DNA of 64,000 nt, taken from the NCBI GenBank assembly GCA_021904315.1, contig CM038920.1:9920001-9984000 (forward strand). The letters are read 5' to 3'. Positions 33,007-43,519 of this stretch are shown here, one piece after another. The stretch's first letter is position 1, and each line of letters starts with the position of its first letter. The position numbers and the translations under genes are program-made. Below the pieces are notes generated by a model. That model saw only the letters and a program-made list of their open reading frames with translations, did not search any database and was not told the DNA's origin. This DNA comes from Sphagnum magellanicum. Lineage: Eukaryota > Streptophyta > Sphagnopsida > Sphagnales > Sphagnaceae.

Positions 33007-36000
33007 CATATGTAAAGCGCCCAGGCAAAAAAGAAATTTCATTTTTTCTTGTGATATTAGTTGAATATCCAGTGGGTATCATGGGAAACCAAAAAAACCC
33101 TAAAAAAAAATTTTAAAAGAAAAAAAAGATACCGGTTTCATTTTCCAAAATTCCCCCTGATTTTTATGTGTTGTAATGTGATCTGCAAATACATTAGAAT
33201 TTTCTGCCCAGTGCTTTCCATAAAAGTATGTACATTAATACAAAAATACAAGTCACCTTATATGAAGATCATTGAAAGCTGATAGTAAATTAAATTTTTT
33301 TGCATCAAACAAAACCAGGGGTGTGTCACACTGCAGCCTTGCCATTTACATTAAAAAGTATCCTACAGCAAAAGAAGAATTATTATTCAAATATTTCACC
33401 ATGCAAAAATATAATCTTAAAAAAAACCATCTAAAAGAAACCAAATCCTTCAAGATATCATAACTCTATAACTAATCTCAAGTTTCAACACAAGCCAAAA
33501 TGTCATCTTTCAAAAATCCTCATATAAAAATAGACCTACTACATAGGGGCCAAAATCCCTTAAGCTACTATACCCTATAATGAATCTAAACACAATATCC
33601 TTGCCTTGGTAGGCAAAGCCAACAATAATGTATGAAATTGGAGTTGGTGACAACTACTTGAAATGTGTCCTGCATTCATTATTGTGTCAATAATGTACAC
33701 AATCAGTGTGTGGCCAACCCAATCAAGATGTCTATAATTTACTACAAGTTAAAATCTTCAACTTCCTAGAAATTCATACATTTCATTGTCTTGGCCTCAC
33801 ATGGAAGCTGCCTTTTGAAGGGCAATACATGTAAGAAGCAAATTGAAGGGCAAAAGTAAGGCAGAAAACTTAACTACATATCAGACTTGAAATGTAGGTT
33901 AAAAACAAGGCAGTCAGAAAAACAAATAGCACAAGTAATGTGCCCGAAACCTTCTCTGTTAGTACAAGCATGTTCCAAGGATGTACACCTAATTAATTTA
34001 TTAGGGTTTGTTTGTGCATTGCAAGTAAAATCAAAGAATTGTCTGTTAAAAGTTTTGAACTCTTGTTAAAATTTCCTTGCAATTTGCTTATCTTTTGCAT
34101 GCAGCATGTGAGCACTAATTCACGAAGGCAACTCTTTAAAATAATGCAAGGCACCATTTAAGTAACCTCATTGGCCATTATATAGCTTTTTTCGCCCTTA
34201 GGCAAATGCCTATTCTCCAAACTCCTTCATATTTGTGTGTATTTTTACACTAATATTATAACCCTTATCTACATAGAAACATACAGCTTAAAAGAAAAAT
34301 TCCAAAGCAAAAGTATGGAATTCCATACTTCTGCATTTCACAAACTGAATAAGAATGGAGACTAAATCGAAGGGAGCTGATGATATTATTGTTTCATGGA
34401 GTTCACATTTCAAATAGTAGTGCAGACTTCAGGTAATGGAGATGTTTAAATGCGGAGTTGAATTGCATACTATTTAAAGCTTCTCAATAACCCGATTCAC
34501 GTGGTTTCTTAATTGCAAGTTTTTAGTCCTTATCTTGACTTTATGTTGCCTCCTCTGCCATTATGCATTACAGTATTCACCTTCTTCATACTTTCTATGA
34601 GCTTGAAAAATGATGACTGCTATTATGATGCACTTGCACATATGAGTAACAATTGTTTTCCTGATTCTCTTCATATTTGAGAGAAACCCAAAGTTGTATG
34701 TGTTTTGTAAAAGTAACTAGGATGAAAAATAGAGAGTTGAGTTATTTTGTACCAAACTTAATTCCAAAAACTACAAAAGGTAGTAGGGCAGAATTTTTTC
34801 AAGGTTTAGGTCAACTAGGACAAAGTAAACACAGTCCTAAACTTGGTCATTAATATGTTTTATATTTAAATTTCCATCAATCTTAATGAATAAAAATTGT
34901 TAAATTGTTAAAACTATGATAGCTTAGACCACCATATATCTAGAATCATTAATATCATTTGCTTTGTGTCAACATGCATGATGAAACCAAACTAACTTAT
35001 AAGAGTACACAAAAAGGTGACTATGTGAGAAGATTTTGACCCAAAAACATTGTTTTGTGACATAGATGTAAATTTCACCTTGTTTCCTTGAGTTTTTCCT
35101 CCAAGTTATTATGCCATAATTAAAAAAATCTTACTTTGGTTGATATATTTTTTCATAAGCCCAATAATATTCAAAGTTGAAAACCTTATCATTACATTCT
35201 AGGCAAATAATCTACAATGTCACTCATCTTAATAAGTTCCACATGGTGAAGAATTTACATAACCTATGAGAAAGCAATTTGCAAAGTTTTGATTATGGAT
35301 AGGTGAAAGGTTCCCAAGGCCTTGTTCTTGGTTGATCTTGTTTCTAGCCCACAAGTAGTCACAAAATTTATGTAAGATAAATTCAAGGATTAAGCAATTA
35401 CACACTACACTATCCATTTAATATGGATTTCATAAGGCATAAATTTGTATATGCAATGCTTCATAACTCCAATTAACAAGGAAATGTGTAAAAAATGTCG
35501 ACTCATGTCTACGAACTATATTGTGATATAAAGATAATTTTATTTAAAAAAAATCTTATGACCATTTTTGGGTTTTCAAGAGGGTGTTATCCATAGGTTT
35601 TAAATCGTGTCAAAATTCATACAATTTTGTAAATGTATTCATAAAATTTAGATTATTAAATTGAATGCCTAATGTATTTTTCCGTAGACTATATGATTAA
35701 AATGGAAGGAAAAATTATTATTGAGGATGTGATTGCAACCAAAGGTACGCATCTAAATATTTTCTGGAGCTTTAATATTGTAGGAATTCATTAAGTTTTT
35801 TTAATGTTTTTCATTCAAATCATTCCATATGAGGAAGGGCAAGGAAGAGATACTTCTTGCAAAAAATGATTTTTGATAAACATATTCATTTTGAAAAGTT
35901 TAAAACAACAAATTATGCAAAAATGAATTTGTAATTTGTAATTTTTGGTATGCAATTACCTAATTGGTAGTGGGCAATGTGGGCAATTGGTATTCAAAAA

Positions 36001-36542
36001 GGATCCACTTTAGCGCTAACAACAATTGCATGGTGCTAGAAAAACCACAAAAATACCACCTCCTTTTGGAAAAGTATCTGAATGCCACATGGACAAACTT
36101 AGCTTGCAAAAAATTTCAAAGCTTTTGTTGACTAATTAGGAATTTCTTACCATAGTTGTATAACCCACTAGAGTGATGTTATCTTGCCAAGTCTAAATAT
36201 TAGGGTCAAATTTAAATGAATACAATCTGCCAGAAAAAGAAAAGTAAATCTTCTTAAGAAAACCATGCAAAACTAGGAGTAACCCAACCTTTCATAAAAA
36301 CCATTGGGGTCTCCTCTCCTTATTAAGAATATAAAACATATTTGAGTCTTGAATGAGGATTCCCAATTACATTCCACTTCTGTATTTTGGGATTGTCAAT
36401 TGTAGGTTAAGCAACAAAGTTGGCACTCCCATCTGCCATTGTTGGTCTTCATGATCCCAAATGTTCCAAATGGGCTTGGTATCATTCTAGCATTGAAGAT
36501 TCCAACCTAGTCCCCCTTGAGTTAATTTGTTCATGGGTTCCA
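33007..36542. other. No recognisable gene
   Basis: 3.5 kb of AT-rich DNA. All frames are below 75 codons and none carries a motif I know. No strong repeat was noticed. It abuts the 3' end of the LINE. Confidence 0.3.
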
Positions 36543-36613
36543 TCTTTCTTTCTTTCTTTCTTTCTTTTAATTTAACGTCAATACTCGGACCAGAGAGATC
36601 CATTTGACGACAA

Positions 36614-39600
36614 TTACAAAGTTGACTTGATCAAAACACTCCTGTTGTCTAGGCAAGAAACTAAGTACAAAGCTACCGCTTTCTGATTAGCCGAATGCAT
36701 CAATTCAGGAAGTAAGGTGCACGGTGTCAATTGTTTCCCTAACTGTTGACTAAACTTGTAACGAATGTCATGGTGAGCTGGGCACACTAATAACAAGTGG
36801 TCTTCATCCTCAACAGCTCCTAGGGAACATAGACGACAAATCCTATCTCTCCTCGGGACACTCTCAGGCTTTGCATGCCTGCCACACTCTACCTCCAAAC
36901 GATGGTTTGAACATCTGAACCTTGACAAAGATTGCCTAAGTTGAACATTTGTGATCACTTGCAAATACCTCTGATGTGCATATGAGTATCCAGATTCTAT
37001 TGTACAGCTTGTGTTCATCAGCTGGTATGTACGTAATCTGCTACTTTTGGTTCTGACCTGGTCACCATAAGTGGATTCTAGGTAAGAAGCCCGTGCCCTT
37101 GCTATAGCACATTTGATATTAGCATAGAGAACTTGAACACCTTGGTCTTTAAGCCACAACTGCACGTTTCGGAGCCAACATTGTTGGTTATCATTGAGCA
37201 TGCTGAGCATCTGGATCTGGGTCTGGTAGGCACAGGACAACAGACGATCTGCTGTGGATTTCCGTAATCTATCATAATACTTGAGAGTTTGTTGCCACCA
37301 AAAATATTCTAATGGATACCTTCCAAACTCCCCCAACACAACAAAAGTGCTTGTTGTTTTATTGACCCCTAATATTCCTCTCAGGAACATTCTATGAACT
37401 TGTTCTGCTTGTTGCAACCCTTTCGCCCCTGTACAACCTGTCCACACCTCGCATGCATAGCTCAGTACTGGGCGTACCAGTGAGTCGAACAACTGACACA
37501 TTACTTCCGGATCTGTTATGCTCAGATCATTGCATCTGCGGCGTAATGCAAACAGTGCCTTCTTCCCAGCAGCAGTCAATTTGGCTATGGCTACTACCAT
37601 GCCTTTTGTACTATGTAACTCTAAGCCCAAGTATCTAAATGATTCAACCCGCTCAATGGTTGTCCCTCTGTATGTGAACTCTGGCGCTACACTGTAGTGT
37701 TTCTCAAACACCACCACCTTGGTCTTGCTCACATTGATGACCAATTGTCGGACAACATAAAACTCAGACAAAGCATTTATTTGTTTCTGCAACCCTTGTG
37801 GGGTTTCTGACATCAATGCCAGATCATCGGCATACAACAGTAATTTGATTATTATGTCTGCCAGTTGTGGCGGGCTGTCGCCCTCAAGTGCATCTAGATG
37901 TTTCTCAAGTCCATCAAGGTAGAGTCCAAAAAGCAGTGGACTCAGTGGACAGCCTTGTTTGACCCCAATGCCACATGGGAACTGGGCTGATAGCCCTTCT
38001 GTTGGATGCATAACTCTAACGCTATCCTGGCTATACATGTTCTGTAGACACTGCATGAAGCGACCCACAATTCCCATTTCATCTAACACTTGCCATAACA
38101 GATCACGGGGCACTGTATCAAAAGCTTTGCGGAAGTCCACAAAACAGCAGTACACCTTTTTGCGTTTGTGAATGCTTTGTTCAATGAGCGTTCGCAGAAT
38201 GTACAGATTATCCGTGGTGCGAAAATCTTTCCTAAAACCAGCCTGTCCCCTAGCACGTAGGCCCCTCTCTTCTGCCCAGCTGCTCAACCGTGCCTCAAGA
38301 ATCATGGCAAACACCTTAGCCAATACAGGACCCACTGTGATTCCCCTGTAGTTTTCAAATTGCAAGGCATCACCACCCTTGTGCAATGCATGAATGACTC
38401 CAGTAGACAAGCTTGCTGAGTAACCTTGTTGTAACAACTTGTTGAATACAATCTGTAGTGGCACGTGTAACATATCGCCAGCATCAAGTAGAAACTCTGC
38501 TTTGATGCCATCTAAGCCAGCAGACTTGTTACGTTTGAGTCTCCTCATCACTTGTGCAATCTCATCCAAGGTTATGTCACAGTTTAGTGTGCTGCAAGCA
38601 TCACTCGCAAAAGGGTGTGACAAGTTCAAGACCACCTGATCTGTAGAGCTACCCTGTGCCCCAGCTGGATTACTGGGGCATTGTCCTTCCAGTAGCTTCT
38701 GGAAGCCAGTAACCAAGTCTGTTTTGCTGATAGCAATGGATCGCTCCTTGGTCTTGGAGTATTGCCTCCAGAAGCTGGCTGGATTTGTCTTTGCTAGTGC
38801 ACACAACTGTCGCCCTTGCAGCTTCTTGTACATGCGTTTTTTACGACGCAATAGCTGTTTAAGTTGCTTCTTCCATTCGTGTGCTAGATGGCTATTAGGA
38901 TGAAGTTTTGCATATGCAGATACTTCCTTGTGCTTGCTACGACATTCAGTGTCAAACCATGGTTGATGACGATGTTGTGTTGTACTGGTGCGTGCCGCAG
39001 GGCAGCCATGCACAGCCGCAACGACGTTACAAATGCAATCATGCAACAACTGCACGGCCATGTCCACATTGTTTGTGTCACTCATCTGTGCTGTGCACTG
39101 GGCAATCTGTTGCTGCAAGTGTTGACAATACTGTGTGCACTTGCTAGCATCATATTTGAAACGACGGATGTCTACACGAGAGTCTGAAATTGTGGGTGAC
39201 ACATGTTGCCAAGGTAACTGCAAGTTGAGTGAAAGTGGCCTGTGGTCGGAATCACCCCCTTTTCCACAGAATAGAGGGCATTTATGTACCACAAGTGATG
39301 TGGCACAATCAAACAGAGCAGGTGATGCGACCATATAATCCACAAGGCTGGAGCCGCCATTGGCAAGGCAAGTGCATTCCCCTGATACATCGCCTGTGAT
39401 CCTGCCATTGAGAATGAACAATCCCGAGGAGCTACAAAGGTCTAAGAACTCATTGTGCCAACCTTTCAACCCCCCCTTGTCCGAGTTATGTCGCTTAGGC
39501 AAAACTTCCGGGAAGTCATTCCCCAATGGCAGTGTGTCAGGTATGTGCTCTGTAAAGTAACGACAATCAACATAGTCGTCAGCTGCACTAGTCCTTGCAT

Positions 39601-40087
39601 TGAAATCACCAGTGAGTAAAATACTGCCCCCAAGGTCCTGAATCATGCCGACCTCTGCAGCAATGTTATCAAACAAGCCTTCATTAGCATATGGGGACCC
39701 TTTGGGTGCAGCATATACTACAGCCAAAAACAACGGTGCAGCCCCCGAACGTTGGAACTGTAGCCACAATCTGGTGCCATCTGTGCTCTGTTTCCATAAG
39801 GATACACAATCTGACCAGGAGTCATTTACAAATACTGCAACACCACCACTATGCTTCACTGTTGCTCTGACTGAGCTCATGTCAAATACAGGGCGTGGAT
39901 TATGTAAACACTGAAAACCAGGCATCTGCAGTGGTGTTTCATCAGGGAACAAGTGGGTTTCTGTGAGTGCAACAACATCTGATTCATCAAACAATCTCTG
40001 TATATGTGAACTGGTACTTAGCTTTATGTTTGTCCCCCCATGGATGTTCCACAAGGAGACTCGTAATGCTCTCTGGTCCCAACACCC
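36614..40087 (-). CDS. LINE ORF2: AP endonuclease, reverse transcriptase, CCHC protein
   Basis: The protein nicks the target and copies the element RNA from the nick. Counting from the LWNIHG residue at 40054 it has 1146 residues. Residues 1-275 form the APE endonuclease: N3, E32 in 'TETH', 'VVYAAP', 'TGDFNAR' (D150, N152), 'LVDYM' (D239) and 'SDHRPL' (H271). RT spans about 505-830, with 'SAGLDGIKAEFL', motif A 'FVDFRKAFDTV', 'GVKQGCPLSPLLFG', catalytic 'YADDLAL' at 741-744 and 'FRYLGLELH'. A CCHC knuckle 'CRLCSLGAVEDEDHLLLVC' lies at 1073-1091. All catalytic residues I can check are present. No in-frame ATG precedes the endonuclease: the frame is open from 40087 but the first ATG (residue 44) would remove N3 and E32. 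Initiation must be at a non-ATG codon, by read-through, or by reinitiation. Confidence 0.93.
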   Translation of the reverse strand, partial: GCWDQRALRVSLWNIHGGTNIKLSTSSHIQRLFDESDVVALTETHLFPDETPLQMPGFQCLHNPRPVFDMSSVRATVKHSGGVAVFVNDSWSDCVSLWKQSTDGTRLWLQFQRSGAAPLFLAVVYAAPKGSPYANEGLFDNIAAEVGMIQDLGGSILLTGDFNARTSAADDYVDCRYFTEHIPDTLPLGNDFPEVLPKRHNSDKGGLKGWHNEFLDLCSSSGLFILNGRITGDVSGECTCLANGGSSLVDYMVASPALFDCATSLVVHKCPLFCGKGGDSDHRPLSLNLQLPWQHVSPTISDSRVDIRRFKYDASKCTQYCQHLQQQIAQCTAQMSDTNNVDMAVQLLHDCICNVVAAVHGCPAARTSTTQHRHQPWFDTECRSKHKEVSAYAKLHPNSHLAHEWKKQLKQLLRRKKRMYKKLQGRQLCALAKTNPASFWRQYSKTKERSIAISKTDLVTGFQKLLEGQCPSNPAGAQGSSTDQVVLNLSHPFASDACSTLNCDITLDEIAQVMRRLKRNKSAGLDGIKAEFLLDAGDMLHVPLQIVFNKLLQQGYSASLSTGVIHALHKGGDALQFENYRGITVGPVLAKVFAMILEARLSSWAEERGLRARGQAGFRKDFRTTDNLYILRTLIEQSIHKRKKVYCCFVDFRKAFDTVPRDLLWQVLDEMGIVGRFMQCLQNMYSQDSVRVMHPTEGLSAQFPCGIGVKQGCPLSPLLFGLYLDGLEKHLDALEGDSPPQLADIIIKLLLYADDLALMSETPQGLQKQINALSEFYVVRQLVINVSKTKVVVFEKHYSVAPEFTYRGTTIERVESFRYLGLELHSTKGMVVAIAKLTAAGKKALFALRRRCNDLSITDPEVMCQLFDSLVRPVLSYACEVWTGCTGAKGLQQAEQVHRMFLRGILGVNKTTSTFVVLGEFGRYPLEYFWWQQTLKYYDRLRKSTADRLLSCAYQTQIQMLSMLNDNQQCWLRNVQLWLKDQGVQVLYANIKCAIARARASYLESTYGDQVRTKSSRLRTYQLMNTSCTIESGYSYAHQRYLQVITNVQLRQSLSRFRCSNHRLEVECGRHAKPESVPRRDRICRLCSLGAVEDEDHLLLVCPAHHDIRYKFSQQLGKQLTPCTLLPELMHSANQKAVALYLVSCLDNRSVLIKSTL

Positions 40088-40138
40088 CTAGTGCTGAGCT
40101 GTGACTTTGGTGTCATTGATGTAAAGGTCTGCGCCACG

Positions 40139-40990
40139 CTAGTAAGCTTTCATCTTGTCCGCTTTGGCCTTCTCAAATAGATGCCATGATGCCCTTTTTT
40201 GCTCTTGCTGCTGTTTGGTCAAATCCTCCTCCAAGCCCCAGTGGGTACCTTTCAGAATTACACGGTTCTGAAAGACAACTTTTCTATCCTCAGCTGTAGC
40301 AAAAGTAACAAGTACAGCTCTTTTGTGCGCAGTCCCAGGTTTGGTCTCAGCTCTCCTGTTGATGGGCTGGCGCACTGCTGCCACAGCCTTGATGGCTAGC
40401 TTCATCTGTCCTTGTAGAACCTGACTATTGACTTGATCGAGCAATTGTTGTGTTGTTTCACCTTCTGTTTCGTCAAATCGTATGATACGTGCATTGCAGG
40501 AGCGTGTGGCGCGTTCCCTGGCCTCACCTTGGCTGACAAAGTTATCCATCTGTTTGCCCATTTTCTTCACAACGTCCACCCACCTGCCCCCTGACTCCTC
40601 CACCACCTCCTTAACAAGTTGTTTTGTAACCTCATTGTCATGATTGGCGATAGGGGCTGACTGTTGGGCTGCTGTGATACGGTCCAGGAATTTGTTGGTG
40701 ACTTGCTCAAATATCTGTTGCGATTGTGCAATTTGTGCTTCGATCTTCTTTTGAGCATGTTCAAGGAGTGTGTTGAGCTTGTCTTCGTTGTCATTTTGTG
40801 CCTTCTGGTTTTTCTCAGACTTCAAAGTAGGTGTTTCGAAAAAATGGTCAACAATTGCTAGATGTTGTTCTACCTTTGTTTTTCCTGGCAAGTTGTAAAG
40901 CACACAAACAGACTGGGCTTGCTTGCTGTCTAGGCTGAAAACACACCTCAGACTACGAGGGTGAAACTCTGAGGGGTCATACTCTGTCAT
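40139..40990 (-). CDS. LINE ORF1: RNA-binding protein with coiled coil and L1-type RRM
   Basis: ORF1 proteins bind element RNA and chaperone integration. A true ATG at 40990 follows an in-frame TAA, so the start is firm. The 283 residues include a probable coiled coil at about 52-110 rich in E, K and Q. An RRM-like region spans 155-245 ('NARIIRFDETEGETTQQLL', 'RAVLVTFATAEDRKVVFQNR'). A C-terminal piece 'WGLEEDLTKQQQEQKRASWH' is typical of L1-type ORF1. The frame ends at a TAG after MKAY, but the same frame continues with 16 coding-like residues (RGADLYINDTKVTAQH) to a second TAG at 40088. In relatives I recall an aromatic residue at this place (A-[FY]-[WF]-R-G-A), so the first TAG looks like a TGG-to-TAG nonsense change that clips the C-terminus. 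Confidence 0.8.
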   Translation of the reverse strand: MTEYDPSEFHPRSLRCVFSLDSKQAQSVCVLYNLPGKTKVEQHLAIVDHFFETPTLKSEKNQKAQNDNEDKLNTLLEHAQKKIEAQIAQSQQIFEQVTNKFLDRITAAQQSAPIANHDNEVTKQLVKEVVEESGGRWVDVVKKMGKQMDNFVSQGEARERATRSCNARIIRFDETEGETTQQLLDQVNSQVLQGQMKLAIKAVAAVRQPINRRAETKPGTAHKRAVLVTFATAEDRKVVFQNRVILKGTHWGLEEDLTKQQQEQKRASWHLFEKAKADKMKAY

Positions 40991-41011
40991 CGTCCTCCAA
41001 ACCCCTTAAAA

Positions 41012-41016
<5 letters not shown>

Positions 41017-41056
<40 letters not shown>
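41017..41056. repeat. 40-bp homopolymer A run in the LINE 5' UTR
   Basis: Forty consecutive A on the plus strand, a T run in the LINE sense strand, about 27 bp upstream of ORF1. It is not the LINE tail, which lies at the other end. Confidence 0.8.
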
Positions 41057-41058
<2 letters not shown>

Positions 41059-41101
41059 CTAAACCTGGCACGCCGCTGCTGAGGTCAGGCTCGCCATCGC
41101 T

Positions 41102-41271
41102 ACTGTCCTCGCTGCAACAGCCTGCCAGCAAGCGCTGCTACAGTACGGAAGCCGCTCCTCCTCCTCCTCTTCCTTCTCTGCTCAAATATTCGACAACTGT
41201 CCCGCTGCTACAGTGTTAGCGAGGGGCCACTGTCCTCGCTGCAACAGCCTGCCAGCAAGCGCTGCTACAGT
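41102..41271 (-). repeat. 43-bp direct repeat in the LINE 5' UTR, 127-bp period
   Basis: An identical 43-bp block ('actgtcctcgctgcaacagc' to 'gcgctgctacagt') occurs at 41102-41144 and 41229-41271. A third partial copy ('cgctgctacagt') lies at 41202-41213. The region is GC-rich. Tandem 5'-UTR monomers drive transcription in some mammalian L1 families; a similar role here is inference. Adjacent (gtgctcc)n-like repeats run at about 41290-41362. Confidence 0.75.
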
Positions 41272-41422
41272 GCCGCCGCTTGCTTGCACACCCGTGCTCC
41301 GTGCTCCCGATTCTCCTGCTCCTGCTCCGTGCTCCTGCTCCGTGCTCCGTGTTCCGTGCTCCTTATCAGATGGACGATAGATCAAAGCTTCTTCCTATGG
41401 GGGCATCTTCCTTCTCAAGTCC

Positions 41423-41460
41423 TATAAACACTAGAGTTCACTTTCTCTCTGTGTTCGTTG
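41423..41460 (+). promoter_or_regulatory. Plus-strand TATA-like promoter next to the LINE 5' end
   Basis: 'cctataaaca' is followed by a CT-rich initiator-like 'ttcactttctctctgtgttc', a plausible plant core promoter on the plus strand. It points away from the LINE. It may be a relic of another element into or beside which the LINE inserted. No open frame of note follows. Confidence 0.25.
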
Positions 41461-41499
41461 AGCCGAGAGAAGGTTCTTCTCTGATTCTAAAATAATTTA

Positions 41500-42906
41500 A
41501 AAAGGCAGTGCACATAGTATCCACAATATAGGTCCAATGGCCTCAATGTTCAACTCAGCAAAGCCATACAACTCTTCAGTTTAAAACCATGACAAAAGAA
41601 CAAATCCATCTCTTACCAAAGACCTTTTTCTTTCCGTCTCAAGCCCCTTACTATTTAGTTGGCCATATCATTTGATTTACAACATGAAATAGTTTTGTAT
41701 ATACTCAATGTTCCACCATAGGTTATTTGGAAAATGGGGGAATCCTTGAAGTTACATGATACATTGGTGGATTTACACAATTTTATTCAACACTCATGAA
41801 CCCTGAGTGGAAGCATGATTGTGGGATAAGGCCCATTGCATGTTGGGCATCCTCTTGTAATGCTTTGAAGGTTGCTTGTACCATAACAAGATTTGTAAGT
41901 AAATTAAGTCCCTGGGCTGATATGCCTTCAACACCCATTTAACCAACAAAGCATGAAAGGCATCATTGAAGTTGGTAAAAATAAGGCCTCCCTCCTTGTG
42001 ACCTTGACAACAATTAGCCTATCTCACCATTGTCCTCACCATTTGACTAGTTACTCCCTAGAAATAATTTTTGAGGAGACCCTTGATTTTTATGAATGGT
42101 TTCGTGGGAACCACCCCAAACTGAGACGAAAAACCACAAGGTCAAGAGAAGAACTTGGTAAATTATGACTAATAGACCAACTAGAGATCACTTGGTAGAG
42201 CACTAATTAGTCAACAAAAGTTTTATTCTTTATCTTTTGAACTAGAAACTTGTCTACCTTATCTATTCAACCCAAGTTAAGTCCAAAGGGTATGCCTAAG
42301 AACTTAGGCAACTCGCCCTCCTTGGCCCACTACCACTAATAGTTAGGTAGTCAATTAGGTCAAGGTGTACCATTACTATAATAGTAAGCAATGCTCTTAT
42401 TCCAGTTCATAGAAACTTGGCTAGAGATAACTCAAAAGTTGCTAAGTAAACCAATGAGATTGGTGACCACTAACTCTTCAAATTGGATGGTGAAGCAGGT
42501 GTCATATCTGTAGTGAGAGATAGTTTATTGGGCCCCAACAATGGGCAACATGATTCTATGCAAGTCAAGTTTGCATTGCATGGCAGCTTTGAGCATATGC
42601 TTAAACAACTCACTAATGAGGAGGAAGATGTATGGCACAAAATCTATGGTATGTAATAGGGCAATTTAATTCCAATATTTAGATTCTCAGTATTGAAATG
42701 GTCAAATTTTCACCAATTTTAGCTGCATTAAATTTGAAAAAAAGCCAGAACTACAATAGGAGGTTTCTCTTAACAGAACATTGGTGTGTAAAGTACCATC
42801 AACCCCTTGGGATTCATTCATGACCCCACACTCTTTCAGAGTAAAATAAAAAATCTGAAACTAACTAGCTACAATCTAATGTCTTTAGTCTTGACAAATG
42901 TTTACA
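41500..42906. other. No recognisable gene
   Basis: AT-rich, with short frames only. One stretch near 42195 ('cttggtagagcac') superficially recalls a tRNA D-arm but no cloverleaf can be built around it. Confidence 0.3.
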
Positions 42907-43090
42907 TGCTCCAACATCACCACATTCCAAGTATCAACCTTGCATGCATATGAACCATGTTGTCACGTGCACGAGTGGCAAGCATCCCTCCTATAACATG
43001 CTCTAACATCGCCACATTCCAAGTATCAACCTTGCATGCATATGAACCATGTTGTCAAGTGCACGAGTGGCAAGCATCCTTCCTATAACA
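42907..43090. repeat. 92-bp tandem duplication
   Basis: Two units start at 42907 and 42999 with about 95 percent identity, and a third begins at 43091 for a dozen bases. The unit contains 'ccttgcatgcatatgaacca' and 'gtgcacgagtggcaagcatc'. High identity implies a recent duplication. Confidence 0.9.
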
Positions 43091-43519
43091 TGCTCTTGCC
43101 ACTTCGAGATACATATTTTTACTCAGAAACACTTCCTACTAGGGTGATGAATTACAAGTTTCAAGAAAGGCACATTGGGTTGAGGATGTTTTGAGGTGTT
43201 GAGATGATGATCTTAACCACTACAGCAACAATCAACAAGGAGCAGAATTGTTTGATGACATAAATTTTTCTCCTGTCATGTGTGGTATTGTGCTTAAAGG
43301 AAGCCCTTTGCTTTTAGTAGCTCATGAAGATTCCAAGGATGTTTAACTAATCTAAAATACTCATGCAAAATTTCACACTAATTTAGTGCTTAATGGCCAA
43401 TTGTAGCCTAGTAGTCCTCTGAAAGTCAAAAAATCTAAGCATCCTTCTATACTATTTGTGGCAACCTGCTGGAGCCAGTGTTTTCTTTTCAAGTTTGTGA
43501 TGTTGCTGCACTGGCGATC

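Larger units (their letters stand above)
36543..41390 (-). mobile_element. L1-type LINE retrotransposon, near full length
   Basis: The element is on the minus strand. It has a GC-rich 5' UTR (about 40991-41390), ORF1, a short inter-ORF gap, a complete ORF2, a short 3' UTR of about 45 bp, and a (GAAA)n-type tail (TTTC repeats on the plus strand at 36543-36568). Its composition is clearly more GC-rich than the surrounding DNA, and the 3.4-kb ORF2 is unbroken, so the insertion looks much younger than every other element here. The tail is a tetranucleotide repeat, not pure A. The exact 5' end is uncertain because a convincing target-site duplication was not found. Confidence 0.88.

Noticed and set aside
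37453-39914. Several plus-strand frames of 60-99 codons
   Set aside because: All lie opposite the intact LINE ORF2 and reflect its codon use.
41017-41056. A-run as the poly-A tail of the LINE
   Set aside because: It lies upstream of ORF1 and is a T run in the LINE sense strand. The real 3' tail is the GAAA repeat at 36543-36568.
41057-41066. Telomere-like 'ccctaaacc'
   Set aside because: It is a single unit next to the A-run. Plant telomere repeats need tandem copies.
36525-41410. 'atgggttccatcttt' beside the LINE tail and 'atgggggcatcttcc' near 41397 as a target-site duplication
   Set aside because: The match is imperfect although the element looks young, and the 5' boundary it implies is not independently supported.
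42190-42240. tRNA gene suggested by 'cttggtagagcac'
   Set aside because: No T-arm or acceptor stem can be placed at the right distance.
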